Part shown: positions 13,483-21,546 of the stretch, in pieces
Numbering within the stretch: position 1 is the first letter of the stretch
How the letters are laid out: each line of letters opens with the position of its first letter
Origin: a virus
Strand: one strand, 5' to 3'
IMG/VR virus record: IMGVR_UViG_3300031251_000107
Location: 1-23,306 of that record
DNA: 23,306 bases
The notes under the pieces: model-generated
Database searches by the model: none
The model's input: the letters and a program-made list of their open reading frames with translations, nothing else
Told to the model about the DNA's origin: nothing
Made by a program: the position numbers and the translations under genes

Positions 13483-13761
13483 ATGTGCGACGAACCCAAA
13501 CTCGCCTCCGCCCTCGACGCGCTGAAAAGAAAGCAGGCCGTCGAGCCACCCTCCACCCCGCGCTTGGCCTTGGGCCTGACCCGCTTCAAGCAAGCCGTGC
13601 AGCTCCTCAACGAGGCGACGGCGGGCGCAGAGGACTGGGAGGATGTGACCTTCACGCTGGAGAACGCCTTCCAGCACCCGCTGTATGACACGAACCGCAC
13701 GACCTTCGCCCTGACCCTGGCCCAGGTGGTCGGCGACGGCATCGAGATCGCGCTGGAGTAG
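13483..13761 (+). CDS. Small early protein of unknown function
   Basis: 92 residues from ATG 13483 with AGGAG seven bases upstream; the frame is open further upstream, but that part overlaps the opposite-strand gene and lacks a ribosome site. Two helical stretches (LASALDALKRKQAVE; LTRFKQAVQLLNEATAGAEDWEDVTFTLENAFQ) and an acidic C-terminus are visible. No family recognised. It is followed after four bases by a small HTH-type gene, in the group of accessory genes usual near the start of early operons in Mu-like phages. Confidence 0.65.
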   Translation: MCDEPKLASALDALKRKQAVEPPSTPRLALGLTRFKQAVQLLNEATAGAEDWEDVTFTLENAFQHPLYDTNRTTFALTLAQVVGDGIEIALE

Positions 13762-13765
13762 CCTG

Positions 13766-14002
13766 ATGGACGTGGGGAAGGAGCTTTACCAGTTAGTGCG
13801 CTCCAGGCTAGTGATGCGGGAGACCTCGCTCAATGCCTGGAGCAAGGACTGCGGCTATACCCGCCAGTTTGTCGAGCAGGCGCTGCTGGGCAAGGCCAAG
13901 GGCCAAGCCGCCGAATCGCTGGTGCGGCATGTGTGCCAGGCGGCGGGCGTGGCGCTGGAAGGCTCCGACGCCACGCCCCGGCGGCGCAAAGACGACCACT
14001 AG
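13766..14002 (+). CDS. Small DNA-binding protein, possible Ner-like regulator
   Basis: 78 residues from ATG 13766, four bases after the previous stop. The central part (TSLNAWSKDCGYTRQFVEQALLGKAKGQAAESLVRHVCQAAG, about residues 20-61) reads as a helix-turn-helix, and the C-terminus is basic (TPRRRKDDH). Small HTH proteins early in the operon of Mu-like phages (Ner) dampen early and repressor transcription, and this is the best candidate here. The family call is from pattern only. Confidence 0.55.
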   Translation: MDVGKELYQLVRSRLVMRETSLNAWSKDCGYTRQFVEQALLGKAKGQAAESLVRHVCQAAGVALEGSDATPRRRKDDH

Positions 14003-14035
14003 TTTTTCAACCCTCACCTTCAAGAGGCAACTCCC

Positions 14036-14266
14036 ATGCAAGACCCCCGCGACAACTACCAATCCGGCCTGGCGCAAGTCCGCCATGCCGACAAGGCCGC
14101 CCGAGCCCTGCGCCGCGCCCTCAACCTGGGCGATGCGGGCAAGGGCCACGGCTGGAACCCCAAGCCCGGCAGCCGCTGGAAGCGCACCCGCGCCAAGGTC
14201 GGCCACCACCTCGCCAAGGTGCGCTTCCTGCGCAAGCTGGCGCTGAACGCCGCCCACATCCACTAA
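14036..14266 (+). CDS. Small basic protein of unknown function
   Basis: 76 residues from ATG 14036 with AGAGG seven bases upstream. Very rich in Arg, Lys and His (KAARALRRALNLG; GSRWKRTRAKVGHHLAKVRFLRKLAL), so nucleic-acid binding is plausible. No family recognised. Part of the run of closely spaced early genes. Confidence 0.6.
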   Translation: MQDPRDNYQSGLAQVRHADKAARALRRALNLGDAGKGHGWNPKPGSRWKRTRAKVGHHLAKVRFLRKLALNAAHIH

Positions 14267-14279
14267 AAGGAATCCAGAA

Positions 14280-14414
14280 ATGAAAAAACGAACGAAGCGA
14301 AGCCGAAAATTCAACCCGGTGTCGGCTGGCAAGCCGCAGCCGCTGTGGATGCCAGGCGATGGCCTGCCGTTTCCTAAAATCAAGCGCAAATCCAGCCTGC
14401 GGAGACAGCCATGA
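14280..14414 (+). CDS. 44-residue basic peptide
   Basis: From ATG 14280 with AAGGA seven bases upstream to TGA 14414; its stop overlaps the next start as ATGA. The product starts MKKRTKRSRKF and ends SSLRRQP, strongly basic at both ends. The good ribosome site and the coupled stop/start overlap support translation. Function unknown. Confidence 0.6.
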   Translation: MKKRTKRSRKFNPVSAGKPQPLWMPGDGLPFPKIKRKSSLRRQP

Positions 14415-14617
14415 GCCCGACGACCATTACCTTGACTGAACAGCCGGACGGCAGCGTGGAGGCGCATGTCAATTTCGGCGTGCCCGAGGGCCAGCCGTTT
14501 GAGATCACGCCGGCCCGCGCCCTGGCGATGATGATGCTGGCCTATTTCCGCGACTGCGAAATGGCGGGCCGCGCCCCGCTGCCGATCCTGCCTATCCAAC
14601 CCAACCATTTGAACTGA
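14411..14617 (+). CDS. Small early protein of unknown function
   Basis: 68 residues from ATG 14411, coupled by an ATGA overlap to the preceding small gene and preceded by GGAGA. It starts with beta-like sequence (TITLTEQPDGSVEAHVNFGV) and continues with a helix rich in Met/Ala (ARALAMMMLAYFRDCEMAG). No family recognised. Confidence 0.6.
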   Translation: MSPTTITLTEQPDGSVEAHVNFGVPEGQPFEITPARALAMMMLAYFRDCEMAGRAPLPILPIQPNHLN

Positions 14618-14625
14618 GGTGTGCC

Positions 14626-14973
14626 ATGTGCCGTTCGATCCGCCAACGCAAACTGCTCAACGCCCTGTTTCCGCTGCCCGCGCCCAAGTCCGCCCGCGCG
14701 CTGACGGTGTTCCAGGCCAGGGACAAGCGCCAAACCGCCATCCTCAAGCTGCGCCAGGGCGAACCGACGCCGCCGCCGAGGGGGCTGTGGGCGCACCTCA
14801 AGGCGCTCTGGCTGGCCCAGGCGCTGCGGTTTTGCGGGCCTGCCGCGCCCGCGCCGACGCCGTATCCCACTAGCCTGTGGGTGCCGAAATCCTTCGGCGA
14901 GCGCTGCCCGGTGTGCCACGACAACCCCAACATGGCCTGCGCCAATTGCGCCGGCAACGGCCTGGAGGATTAA
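14626..14973 (+). CDS. Small protein with a C-terminal zinc knuckle
   Basis: 115 residues from ATG 14626 with GAGG upstream. The N-terminal part is basic and helical. The C-terminus has CPVC (94-97) and CANCAGNG (105-112), similar to half of a DnaJ-type zinc centre with its CxxCxGxG signature. It may bind zinc and act as a small adaptor. No closer assignment is possible. Confidence 0.6.
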   Translation: MCRSIRQRKLLNALFPLPAPKSARALTVFQARDKRQTAILKLRQGEPTPPPRGLWAHLKALWLAQALRFCGPAAPAPTPYPTSLWVPKSFGERCPVCHDNPNMACANCAGNGLED

Positions 14974-14977
14974 GCCG

Positions 14978-15358
14978 ATGAAACCGAGCGAGCATAAAAA
15001 GGGCCGTCCCGTGTCAACAGGACAGCCCAAAACCACAGTCCCCGCCCTTCAACTCGGGAAATATCTGCGCCGACAGCATACCACACCGGCACGGGACGCG
15101 CAGGTCGCCGCGCTGGCCCGCGTGCTGGCGATCCTCAACCACTACCCCCACATCCGCGTGTTGGCCGTCCACCACGCGAAGGGCAACGCGCCGTTGATCG
15201 TGATCGAGTATGGCTTCTTCGCCTGGAGCCTGCCCGGCAAGCTGACGCGCATCCTCGGGCGCGGCGATGGCCGCGTGGAGCGCTACGAGGCGGCGGTGGA
15301 CGGCGTCCGCCTCGGCTGGGAGTTCAACCCGGCGCGGCACCCGCGCCATTTCAACTGA
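14978..15358 (+). CDS. Early protein of unknown function
   Basis: 126 residues from ATG 14978; GGAGG lies about ten bases upstream, inside the end of the previous gene. The N-terminus is basic; the middle (AQVAALARVLAILNHYPHIRVLAVHHAKGNAPLIVIEYGFF) looks like a helix followed by two strands, and the C-terminus ends HPRHFN. No family recognised. Confidence 0.6.
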   Translation: MKPSEHKKGRPVSTGQPKTTVPALQLGKYLRRQHTTPARDAQVAALARVLAILNHYPHIRVLAVHHAKGNAPLIVIEYGFFAWSLPGKLTRILGRGDGRVERYEAAVDGVRLGWEFNPARHPRHFN

Positions 15359-15365
15359 GGCCGAC

Positions 15366-15698
15366 ATGGGCTCGGGCAAGCGCAAGAATCCCGACTACGC
15401 CGCCCAGGTGTTGCGGATGCTGCGGGCGGGCGCTTGCACGTCCGAACAGATCAAGGCCCGCTACGGCCTGCACCGCAAAGTGCTGGATCGCCTGGAGCAG
15501 CAAGGGCTGCTGACCCGCGCGGCCAGCCCCCGGCAGACGCTGCATGCGATCACCCCGGCGGGCGTTGCCGCCTGCCCGCCGCGCAACCCGGCCTCGGCTG
15601 GACGCGCCCTGGCCGAGGCCCGGCAGGGCCAGGCCGTCAGCGGCCCCGGCGCCCTGCGCCAGGGCGGCTTCCATCCGGGCCGCGAACGTTTTGAATGA
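15366..15698 (+). CDS. Winged-helix protein
   Basis: 110 residues from ATG 15366 with GAGG upstream. Residues ~10-60 (YAAQVLRMLRAGACTSEQIKARYGLHRKVLDRLEQQGLLTR, then LHAITPAGVAA) form a clear winged helix of MarR/ArsR-like pattern, with the wing before ITPAG. The C-terminal third is Ala/Gly/Arg-rich and probably disordered. A DNA-binding regulator of early or middle genes is likely; the target is unknown. Confidence 0.6.
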   Translation: MGSGKRKNPDYAAQVLRMLRAGACTSEQIKARYGLHRKVLDRLEQQGLLTRAASPRQTLHAITPAGVAACPPRNPASAGRALAEARQGQAVSGPGALRQGGFHPGRERFE

Positions 15699-15746
15699 AC
15701 TACCGGGCGGCGACCGCCGCCCGGCCACCTTTAGAGGATCGCCACC

Positions 15747-16331
15747 ATGGCAAAGAAAGACAAAAAGAAGATCAAGACCCCGGCCGGCCCCCCGGCTCCA
15801 CAGAATCGCGAGGAGTGCGCGGTCGCCGTCGCCGACTATGGCCGAGTGCAGTCCGACCGCCAACGCGTGCTGGACGAGATGAACGAGAAGATCCGCGCGG
15901 TCTCCCAAGCCTACGAGGCCGAGCTGGCCGAGTACGACGACTCGCTGAAAGTGCGCCACCTCGCCATCCAGACCTGGTGCGAGGCCAACCGCGTCGGCCT
16001 GGCCGACGACAACGGCGTCAAATATATCCAATTGACGACAGGCAGAGTCGAGTGGCGCAAAGCCCCCGACAAGATCACCGCCCCGGCCAAGCCGGAGAAT
16101 CTGGCGACCGTGCTGGACATGTTGAAACAGCGCGGGCTGGGCCGGTTCATCCGCATTAAGGAAGAGATCAACAAGGAGGCGATGCTGGCCGAGAAAAACC
16201 CTATCGCGGAAGAGGGCAGCACACCCGCCAAACCAGGCTTGCTGGTGCTGATCCACGGCATCGCCGGACTCAACCTGGTGGCCGGCAAAGAGGAGTTCCA
16301 CGTCAAACCGCTGGAAGTCGACCCGTCATGA
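15747..16331 (+). CDS. gam: Host-nuclease inhibitor Gam
   Basis: 194 residues from ATG 15747 with AGAGGA upstream. It has the features of Mu Gam: a basic N-terminus, a long central coiled coil (about residues 25-90), a beta hairpin around YIQLTTGRVEWR with the usual preference for TGxxxWR, then helices ending the conserved core. Mu Gam binds double-strand DNA ends and blocks exonucleases such as RecBCD, protecting linear phage DNA after infection; it is related to eukaryotic Ku. An extension of about 25 residues follows the core. In this phage it lies upstream of the transposase, unlike Mu where it follows MuB. Confidence 0.85.
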   Translation: MAKKDKKKIKTPAGPPAPQNREECAVAVADYGRVQSDRQRVLDEMNEKIRAVSQAYEAELAEYDDSLKVRHLAIQTWCEANRVGLADDNGVKYIQLTTGRVEWRKAPDKITAPAKPENLATVLDMLKQRGLGRFIRIKEEINKEAMLAEKNPIAEEGSTPAKPGLLVLIHGIAGLNLVAGKEEFHVKPLEVDPS

Positions 16332-16654
16332 GCGCCGATCCTAAATCATTGGAATCAAAGCGGGTGGAAGCCAGCTATCTGAACAGCTCCCAGCAGTGCA
16401 TGGCCGCCTGCGTCGACGCGCTGTCGCGTTCGCTGCTGATCCCGCAGACCCTGGCCGACCTGGTCGCCGCGCTGCAACCGGACTACAACCGCGACACCGT
16501 GTTCCGCACCCTCTGGAACCTGGAAAAGTGCGGCTGGGTGGTGAAGCTGGGCGGCGGCTACCTGTTGTCCCCCGACCTGACGAAACTGAGCGACCGCTTG
16601 CGCTTGCAACTGATCGAAGTGGGCCGCGCCTATTTGGAGAATCCCCATGCGTGA
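16328..16654 (+). CDS. Small winged-helix regulator
   Basis: 108 residues. ATG 16328 overlaps the Gam stop as ATGA. The core (CMAACVDALSRSLLIPQTLADLVAALQPDYNRDTVFRTLWNLEKCGWVVKLGGGYLLSPDL) reads as an IclR-like winged helix with the wing at VVKLGGGYLLS. Coupled to Gam and to the following coiled-coil gene. It is likely DNA-binding, and its target is unknown. Confidence 0.6.
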   Translation: MSADPKSLESKRVEASYLNSSQQCMAACVDALSRSLLIPQTLADLVAALQPDYNRDTVFRTLWNLEKCGWVVKLGGGYLLSPDLTKLSDRLRLQLIEVGRAYLENPHA

Positions 16655-17609
16655 CCCGAACGACGACCAAATCCTCGACATCGAGGGCGATTTGACGATG
16701 GAGCAGGCGCGGAAAAAGCGGCTGGCCGGCCAGCCGGTTGGATTTTCCGCCCAATCCAGCCTGCCCGCCGCGCTCGACCCGGCCAACCTGGAGCGCCTGG
16801 TCGATGCCCGCCAGCAGGCCCAGGTGCGGTTTTCCGAGCAAGTCGGCCAGGTACGCGCTTTCGATTTCCAGCGCAAGGTGGGCTGGATCGCCACGCTGAA
16901 GATCCTCGCCGAGATCAAGGAGCAAAAGACCTACAAAGGCATGTCGCTGATAAATGCTGCTGGCGAAGTCATCAATTGCAAAACCTGGGAGGATTTATGC
17001 ACAGCGACCGGCTACACCCGGCAAAAAGTCGACGAGGACTTGCTGGCCTTGGACGTGTTGGGCGGTGAGTTCCTGGAAACGGCTCGGGCGATGAAGCTGG
17101 GCCAGCGCGACATCCAGAAGCTGCGCAAGCTGCCGGAAAACGACCGCGCCTTGGTGTTGGGCAATATCGAGGTGGATGTCGGTGATAAGTCGGCGATTAT
17201 CGACCTGATTGACGACCTCGCTGCCAAGCACGCCCGCGAAAAAGCCGAATTGCAGGCGCAGTTGGAGAAGGCCACTGCCCGCGTCGACGCCGTGGTGGCC
17301 GAGGAGACCAAGGGGCTGGTGAAGGAACGCGACGCGCTGGTGCAAGAGCGCGACCATTTGCAGTCGCTGCTGGAGGAGCCCGCCTGGAACAAGGCCCGCG
17401 ACCACGCCAAGCTGCTCGGCCAGTTGGCCGACGATCTGCGCGCGCAGATGGACACGTTTCTGCAAGTGATCCCGCTGAACCAGGAGCCGCCGGCCAATCT
17501 GGAAATACAGGTCGACGCCCATGTGTTCCGCGCCTTCTCAGCGGTCGAGACCGCGCAACGGCGCTGGGAGAACAAGAAAACCTGGAAATACCCGGAGCAG
17601 GAGGACTAG
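16647..17609 (+). CDS. Coiled-coil early protein of unknown function
   Basis: 320 residues from ATG 16647 with GGAGA upstream, overlapping the previous gene by 8 bases. Residues ~85-125 (KEQKTYKGMSLINAAGEVINCKTWEDLCTATGYTRQKVDEDL) suggest a small DNA-binding or adaptor fold; ~190-255 form a long charged coiled coil (AREKAELQAQLEKATARVDAVVAEETKG...). Proteins with this organisation occur in the early region of Mu-like prophages without known function. The segment near residue 135 (ALDVLGGEFLETARAMKLGQRDIQKLRKLP) resembles ParB-like or HTH spacing, but I would not press that. Confidence 0.55.
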   Translation: MRDPNDDQILDIEGDLTMEQARKKRLAGQPVGFSAQSSLPAALDPANLERLVDARQQAQVRFSEQVGQVRAFDFQRKVGWIATLKILAEIKEQKTYKGMSLINAAGEVINCKTWEDLCTATGYTRQKVDEDLLALDVLGGEFLETARAMKLGQRDIQKLRKLPENDRALVLGNIEVDVGDKSAIIDLIDDLAAKHAREKAELQAQLEKATARVDAVVAEETKGLVKERDALVQERDHLQSLLEEPAWNKARDHAKLLGQLADDLRAQMDTFLQVIPLNQEPPANLEIQVDAHVFRAFSAVETAQRRWENKKTWKYPEQED

Positions 17610-17611
17610 CC

Positions 17612-17869
17612 ATGAAAATCATCGGATTCGGCCTGCCGACTACATTTCCCGACTACCAGGTTCCGCTTGTGGTTGCCCAGTTCTGCGCCGAGATCGACGG
17701 CATGGAGTTTGCCGACGCGATCCGGCTGGCGCTGGAACGCGGCTACGAGCCCATCATCATGAAACTACACCAGCAGGGCGAACACGTTTGGGGATTTGGG
17801 CTGCTGGCCGAGGGGGTCAATGTGCCGCTGATGGTCACGGTCGACCAGGACGCCAGCACGACGCACTAG
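17612..17869 (+). CDS. Small early protein of unknown function
   Basis: 85 residues from ATG 17612 with GGAGGA about seven bases upstream, directly after the coiled-coil gene and 10 bases before the transposase. Mixed alpha/beta sequence (MEFADAIRLALERGYEPIIMKL; VNVPLMVTVDQD). No family recognised. Confidence 0.6.
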   Translation: MKIIGFGLPTTFPDYQVPLVVAQFCAEIDGMEFADAIRLALERGYEPIIMKLHQQGEHVWGFGLLAEGVNVPLMVTVDQDASTTH

Positions 17870-17879
17870 GAACCCGGCC

Positions 17880-19568
17880 ATGGCCAAGCACACCAAAATC
17901 CGGCCCAGCCTGCTGGCGAAGATGTATCACGAACTGCAGGCGCTCGGCCATGGCGACAAGACCGAGCAGGCAAAAAAAATGGCGGACTTGCACAAAATCT
18001 CGGTCGCCAAACTCTACCGGCAATTTTCTACCGCCGGACTGTCCGAGCGCACCCTGCGCAAGTCGGAGGCGGAAAAGCCCGAGTATCGGGAATGGGTGGC
18101 GATGGTGATGGCGCTGGCGCTGAAGACCCGCGACGGCAAGCCCGTCGCGATGGTCGACGCCCTCCCCGCCGCCGTGCAGGCCGGATTAGTCCCCCCTGAG
18201 GCGCTGAAGGTGAACATCAATACATTCCACCGCATCGCCCGCGAAATGGGGTTCCGCGACACCCAAGGCAAGGTCAACCGGCTGGCGGCGGACTACGCCC
18301 ACCAGGCGGTGTTGTTCGACGCCTCCACCTCTGGGTATTTCAGCGTGGTGAAGGAGCTGGAGGACGGCGACTACTTGCTCCGTTTGAACAAGCGCCCCCA
18401 TGCCGACTACAAGAATAAGCCGGTTGGCAAGGAGCGGCTGCGGGTCATCGTCTATTCGTTTTGGGAGATTTTCAGCGGCTACCAGTGGGCCACTTACACC
18501 GCCGCCAAAGGGGAAAACGGCTATGACGCGATGGCCGCGTTCATCCAGTTCTGTGAACCAAAGAACGATTCCCGCGATCCGGTGCAAGGCTTGCCTGAGC
18601 AGTTCTGGGCCGACCAAGGCCCGATTGCCAAACTGGGGGCCAGCGTCGACCTCATCACCCGCCTCGGTGTCGAGATCAACAAAGGCCGCCCCTACGAGAA
18701 GGAGCGCATGGGCGGCGTCGAACGCACTCACCGCAGCCGTTGGAGCTTTGAGCGCACCTTTTATATGGCGTTGCTCAACGCCCCCCCGGCGGCGGGCGAA
18801 GGCGAGGCGGAGCGGGCTTTGACCCCGGCCGAAAAAGGCGAAATCACCCTCTCCGAACTCAACGCCCGCTGCGCCGCGCACCGCGCCCGGCTGAACAGCT
18901 ACAAGGCGAGGTGGAATCCGACCAAGACCAAGCTGCAAGCCTGGCAATTGTCGGCCAGCGAACGCGCCCGGGCGGACAACCCGATCCGCCGCCTGCCGGA
19001 GAACGCCATCGAGACCATGGCGACCGAAGTGCGCCGGCGCGTGGGCCGCGATGGCGTGTTCACCTGGGACAACCAGTTCTACGAGGTCGCGGACGGCATC
19101 CATTCCCGTTGGGTCATGGCCCGCCGCAGTCTGGAAGAGCCGGGCAAAGTCGTGGTGGAGGACATCGAGACCGGCAAGCGCTTCCAGACCACGCCATTCC
19201 AGCCGCGCAAGCTGGGCGAGTACCGCGCATTCCCCAAGTCCATCGTCCAAGAGGCCAAGGAGATCGGCGCGGAATTGTCGGTGGCCTCGCCCTACGCCTC
19301 CGAGGCCGCGCCGAACGTGCTGGCCTTCCCACCGCGCACCGCCGAACCCGCCCACCTGCCCAACCCGCTGGAAGCGGGCAAGTACAACACGCTCGGCGAG
19401 GCGCTGCGGGCATTCATGGAATGGCACGGGATGCCGACCTTCGCCGCCGACTACCCGGAGGAATTCGACACCGCCGTCGAGCTGATCCAAGACAACGGCT
19501 TGAACAAAGAGTACGTCCGCACTTTGGCGCTTGACCTTCGTCAGGCGATGCGGGCCGGAAACCAATAG
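17880..19568 (+). CDS. A: Transposase, MuA-like DDE recombinase
   Basis: 562 residues from ATG 17880 with AGGA upstream. Residues 1-130 are helical and contain HTH-like DNA-binding segments (TEQAKKMADLHKISVAKLYRQF; NINTFHRIAREMGF). The RNase H-like catalytic core carries D147 (LFDAS), D245 (FWADQGP) and E281 (GVERTH), a DD35E spacing. A beta-rich region (about 395-440) and a C-terminal tail, likely the ATPase-contacting part, follow. The enzyme cuts the prophage ends and joins them to target DNA for integration and replicative transposition. It is followed by a small Zn protein and the AAA+ partner. Its nearest relative visible here is the truncated copy at 12171. Confidence 0.9.
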   Translation: MAKHTKIRPSLLAKMYHELQALGHGDKTEQAKKMADLHKISVAKLYRQFSTAGLSERTLRKSEAEKPEYREWVAMVMALALKTRDGKPVAMVDALPAAVQAGLVPPEALKVNINTFHRIAREMGFRDTQGKVNRLAADYAHQAVLFDASTSGYFSVVKELEDGDYLLRLNKRPHADYKNKPVGKERLRVIVYSFWEIFSGYQWATYTAAKGENGYDAMAAFIQFCEPKNDSRDPVQGLPEQFWADQGPIAKLGASVDLITRLGVEINKGRPYEKERMGGVERTHRSRWSFERTFYMALLNAPPAAGEGEAERALTPAEKGEITLSELNARCAAHRARLNSYKARWNPTKTKLQAWQLSASERARADNPIRRLPENAIETMATEVRRRVGRDGVFTWDNQFYEVADGIHSRWVMARRSLEEPGKVVVEDIETGKRFQTTPFQPRKLGEYRAFPKSIVQEAKEIGAELSVASPYASEAAPNVLAFPPRTAEPAHLPNPLEAGKYNTLGEALRAFMEWHGMPTFAADYPEEFDTAVELIQDNGLNKEYVRTLALDLRQAMRAGNQ

Positions 19569-19579
19569 GAGCCACCATC

Positions 19580-19762
19580 ATGAATGACCATGAAGAAGAT
19601 GATGACCTTTGCCCGGACTGCGGCCTCAATCCTTATGACTGTGAATGCCATATAGGCGATGAGTGTGGCCGCTGGAACAATGGAAAATTGATGCCTTATT
19701 GCGCCAAGGCAGGCTCCGAAGAATGCGAGTGGGAATGTCCCTTTCGCGCGACTCCTAATTAA
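19580..19762 (+). CDS. Cys-rich small zinc-ribbon protein
   Basis: 60 residues from ATG 19580 with TAGGAG upstream, 11 bases after the transposase. Eight cysteines (11, 14, 21, 23, 29, 41, 49, 53) and many acidic residues: CPDCGLNPYDCECH, then CGRW, YCAK and CEWECPF. It probably binds one or two zinc ions. Its place between transposase and ATPase suggests a link to transposition, but no homologue is known to me. Confidence 0.65.
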   Translation: MNDHEEDDDLCPDCGLNPYDCECHIGDECGRWNNGKLMPYCAKAGSEECEWECPFRATPN

Positions 19763-19781
19763 AATGACCAAGAGAAAAACC

Positions 19782-20792
19782 ATGTCCTACCTCACCCTTC
19801 ACCACTTCGGCCTCCCGCAAAACGTCTTCGCCCGCACCCTGGACACCGTTGACCAGGGCAATGTGGCGGTCAACGTCAAAGGAGCCATCCAGAACAACAA
19901 CTATGCCGTCGTCACCGGCCCGCGCGGCGCGGGCAAGTCCAGCGCGGTCGCCGCGGCTATCGCCAGCTTGCAGACCGAACTCGCCGAACAGGCCAAAGGC
20001 AAGTCCGCCAAGCCGCAAATCCAGCTCATTGAGCCGTTGACCCTCGACCGCGAGCGCATGCGCATCAATGCCATCGTCGATTCGATCATCTACGACCTGT
20101 CCAACGAATCGCTCAAGGCCACGGCGGAGGCGCGGATTCGCCAAATCCGCCCCATCCTCGGCGAGGCGGCGGGCAAAGGCCCGGTGGTGTTGAAACTGGA
20201 AGAGGCCCACCGTCTGCACCATTCGACGATCCGCGCGCTGAAATCGTTGATGGAGTTGAAATGGCTGGGGCGCGGGCCGCTGCTGTCGATCATCCTGGTC
20301 GGCCAGAAAGACCCGACCACCCACCCGACCATGGAAGAAGTCGGCAAGCGGGCCAAGGACGGGCGGATCAGGATGGCCGGCCTGTCCGAAGCGGAGGCCG
20401 CGGCCTACATCCAAGGCACCGTGGGCAGCGTCTGGACGGAGGAGGCCGTCGCCGCCATCGCGGCCACGCCGGCGGCGCGGAACTACTTGGATTTGCAAGA
20501 GGCGTTGATCGCGGCGATGGACCAGGCACTGGCCGAGGGCCGCAAGATCGTCGAACTGTCCGACGTGTTCGAGGCGACCGGCGCGGGGCTGGCGGAAATG
20601 GCGAAAAAGTTGAATGTGCCGCTGTCGGACATTGGCAAGGCCATCGGCAAATCGCCCAGCCAGGCGCTGCGGATCATGACGGGCGAGCGCGAAGATTTGG
20701 ATGCGAAAGCCCGGATTCAGGCGATGCTGGCCAAGCGCGCCAAGGGCGGAGAACCGGCGGAAGAGCCCGCTCAAAAAGTAGCCAACGGGTAG
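19782..20792 (+). CDS. B: AAA+ ATPase, MuB-like transposition target selector
   Basis: 336 residues from ATG 19782 (AGAGA upstream); an in-frame ATG at 19764 has no ribosome site. Walker A is GPRGAGKSS (46-54), Walker B lies within VVLKLEEAHRLH (135-146, with E140/E141), and sensor-1-like ILVGQKD is at 171-177. The overall plan (AAA+ core, then C-terminal helices with an HTH-like GLAEMAKKLNVPLSDIGKAIGK at about 270-292) fits the MuB/TniB group. MuB binds DNA with ATP, captures the target and activates MuA. Together with the preceding transposase it forms the A-B pair; a small Zn gene is inserted between them. Confidence 0.85.
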   Translation: MSYLTLHHFGLPQNVFARTLDTVDQGNVAVNVKGAIQNNNYAVVTGPRGAGKSSAVAAAIASLQTELAEQAKGKSAKPQIQLIEPLTLDRERMRINAIVDSIIYDLSNESLKATAEARIRQIRPILGEAAGKGPVVLKLEEAHRLHHSTIRALKSLMELKWLGRGPLLSIILVGQKDPTTHPTMEEVGKRAKDGRIRMAGLSEAEAAAYIQGTVGSVWTEEAVAAIAATPAARNYLDLQEALIAAMDQALAEGRKIVELSDVFEATGAGLAEMAKKLNVPLSDIGKAIGKSPSQALRIMTGEREDLDAKARIQAMLAKRAKGGEPAEEPAQKVANG

Positions 20793-20801
20793 GGCGCGGC
20801 C

Positions 20802-21296
20802 ATGAAAAAACCCGTCAAGAAGAAAACTTTCCCGCCCAATTGGAAAGGCACAGCGCACCTGCCGGCCACCAAGCCGCAACTCCAGACCCTCCACGGTCTG
20901 AAACGGTCGATGGGCATGGACGACGACGCCTATCGGATGCTGATTGTCCGCCATGGCAACGGCGTCGAGCATTCTAGTGAGCTGACCCGGCGGCAAGCCA
21001 GCCAGGTCATCAGCGAGATGATGCAAAAGTCCGGGGCCGCGCCTGCGGCCGCCCCGGCGCCCTCGAAGCCGAAGGCGAAAGCCGTCACTAGCCAGGGCAA
21101 CGTGGTGGCCTTGGCCACGCCGCCGCAAACCATTCTGATCGGCCATTTGGTTCAGGAAATCCGTTGGCATGAGCAGGGCTCCTATGAAGCCTGGCTGAAG
21201 AAAAACCTAGGGCTGGACAAGATAGTCACCAAGGAGCAGGCGCGCAATGCCATCGAAGGGCTGAAGGGCTTGAAGAGGCACGGCCATGGCCACTGA
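20802..21296 (+). CDS. Mu gp16-like regulatory protein (DUF1018)
   Basis: 164 residues from ATG 20802. The N-terminal section KPQLQTLHGLKRSMGMDDDAYRMLIVRHGNGVEHSSELTRRQASQVISEM is the hallmark of Mu gp16/DUF1018: helices followed by a DD-YR segment and a S-ELT--QA motif. An Ala/Pro/Lys linker (about 80-100) leads to a helical C-terminal part with LGLDKIVTKEQARNAIEGLK. Gp16-like proteins are encoded in the early/middle region of Mu-like prophages; their exact role is not settled. Overlaps the next gene by 11 bases. Confidence 0.8.
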   Translation: MKKPVKKKTFPPNWKGTAHLPATKPQLQTLHGLKRSMGMDDDAYRMLIVRHGNGVEHSSELTRRQASQVISEMMQKSGAAPAAAPAPSKPKAKAVTSQGNVVALATPPQTILIGHLVQEIRWHEQGSYEAWLKKNLGLDKIVTKEQARNAIEGLKGLKRHGHGH

Positions 21297-21546
21297 CCGG
21301 ACATTGACGCCTGCCGAATTGGAGGAGGCTGAGGAACGGTTCAAGAAGATGTTGGATGTGGCCGGATTGCCCGTGCGGAGCAGCTACGCGCCGCGCGAGG
21401 TGGCCGTATTGGTCGGAACCTCCCTGACCTCGGTCTACCGGATGGTCGCCTCGGGCGAGATCACAGCCATTTACCCACGCTCCCGGATACGGGTGGACTA
21501 TCCCAGCCTGTTGGCTTTTATCACCGAAGAAAAGGAGCTGCTGTGA
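21286..21546 (+). CDS. AlpA/MerR-like helix-turn-helix protein
   Basis: 86 residues from ATG 21286 with AGAGG upstream. The core SSYAPREVAVLVGTSLTSVYRMVASGEITAIYPRSRIRVDYPSLLAFI (about residues 32-78) is the excisionase/AlpA type of winged HTH, with the -SVYRMV- recognition helix and the R-RI-- wing. Likely a transcription activator or accessory DNA-binding protein (possibly for late genes). Coupled to the next gene by a GTGA overlap. Confidence 0.7.
   Translation: MATDRTLTPAELEEAEERFKKMLDVAGLPVRSSYAPREVAVLVGTSLTSVYRMVASGEITAIYPRSRIRVDYPSLLAFITEEKELL

Noticed and set aside
15351-16301. Open minus-strand frame of about 316 codons
   Set aside because: Antisense to Gam and the winged-helix gene before it.
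18186-19565. Open minus-strand frame of about 459 codons
   Set aside because: Lies entirely antisense to the transposase with its DDE motifs; composition is that of a GC-rich shadow frame.
19755-21170. Open minus-strand frame of about 471 codons
   Set aside because: Antisense to the ATPase gene and the gp16-like gene; Arg/Gly/His-rich with no recognisable domain.
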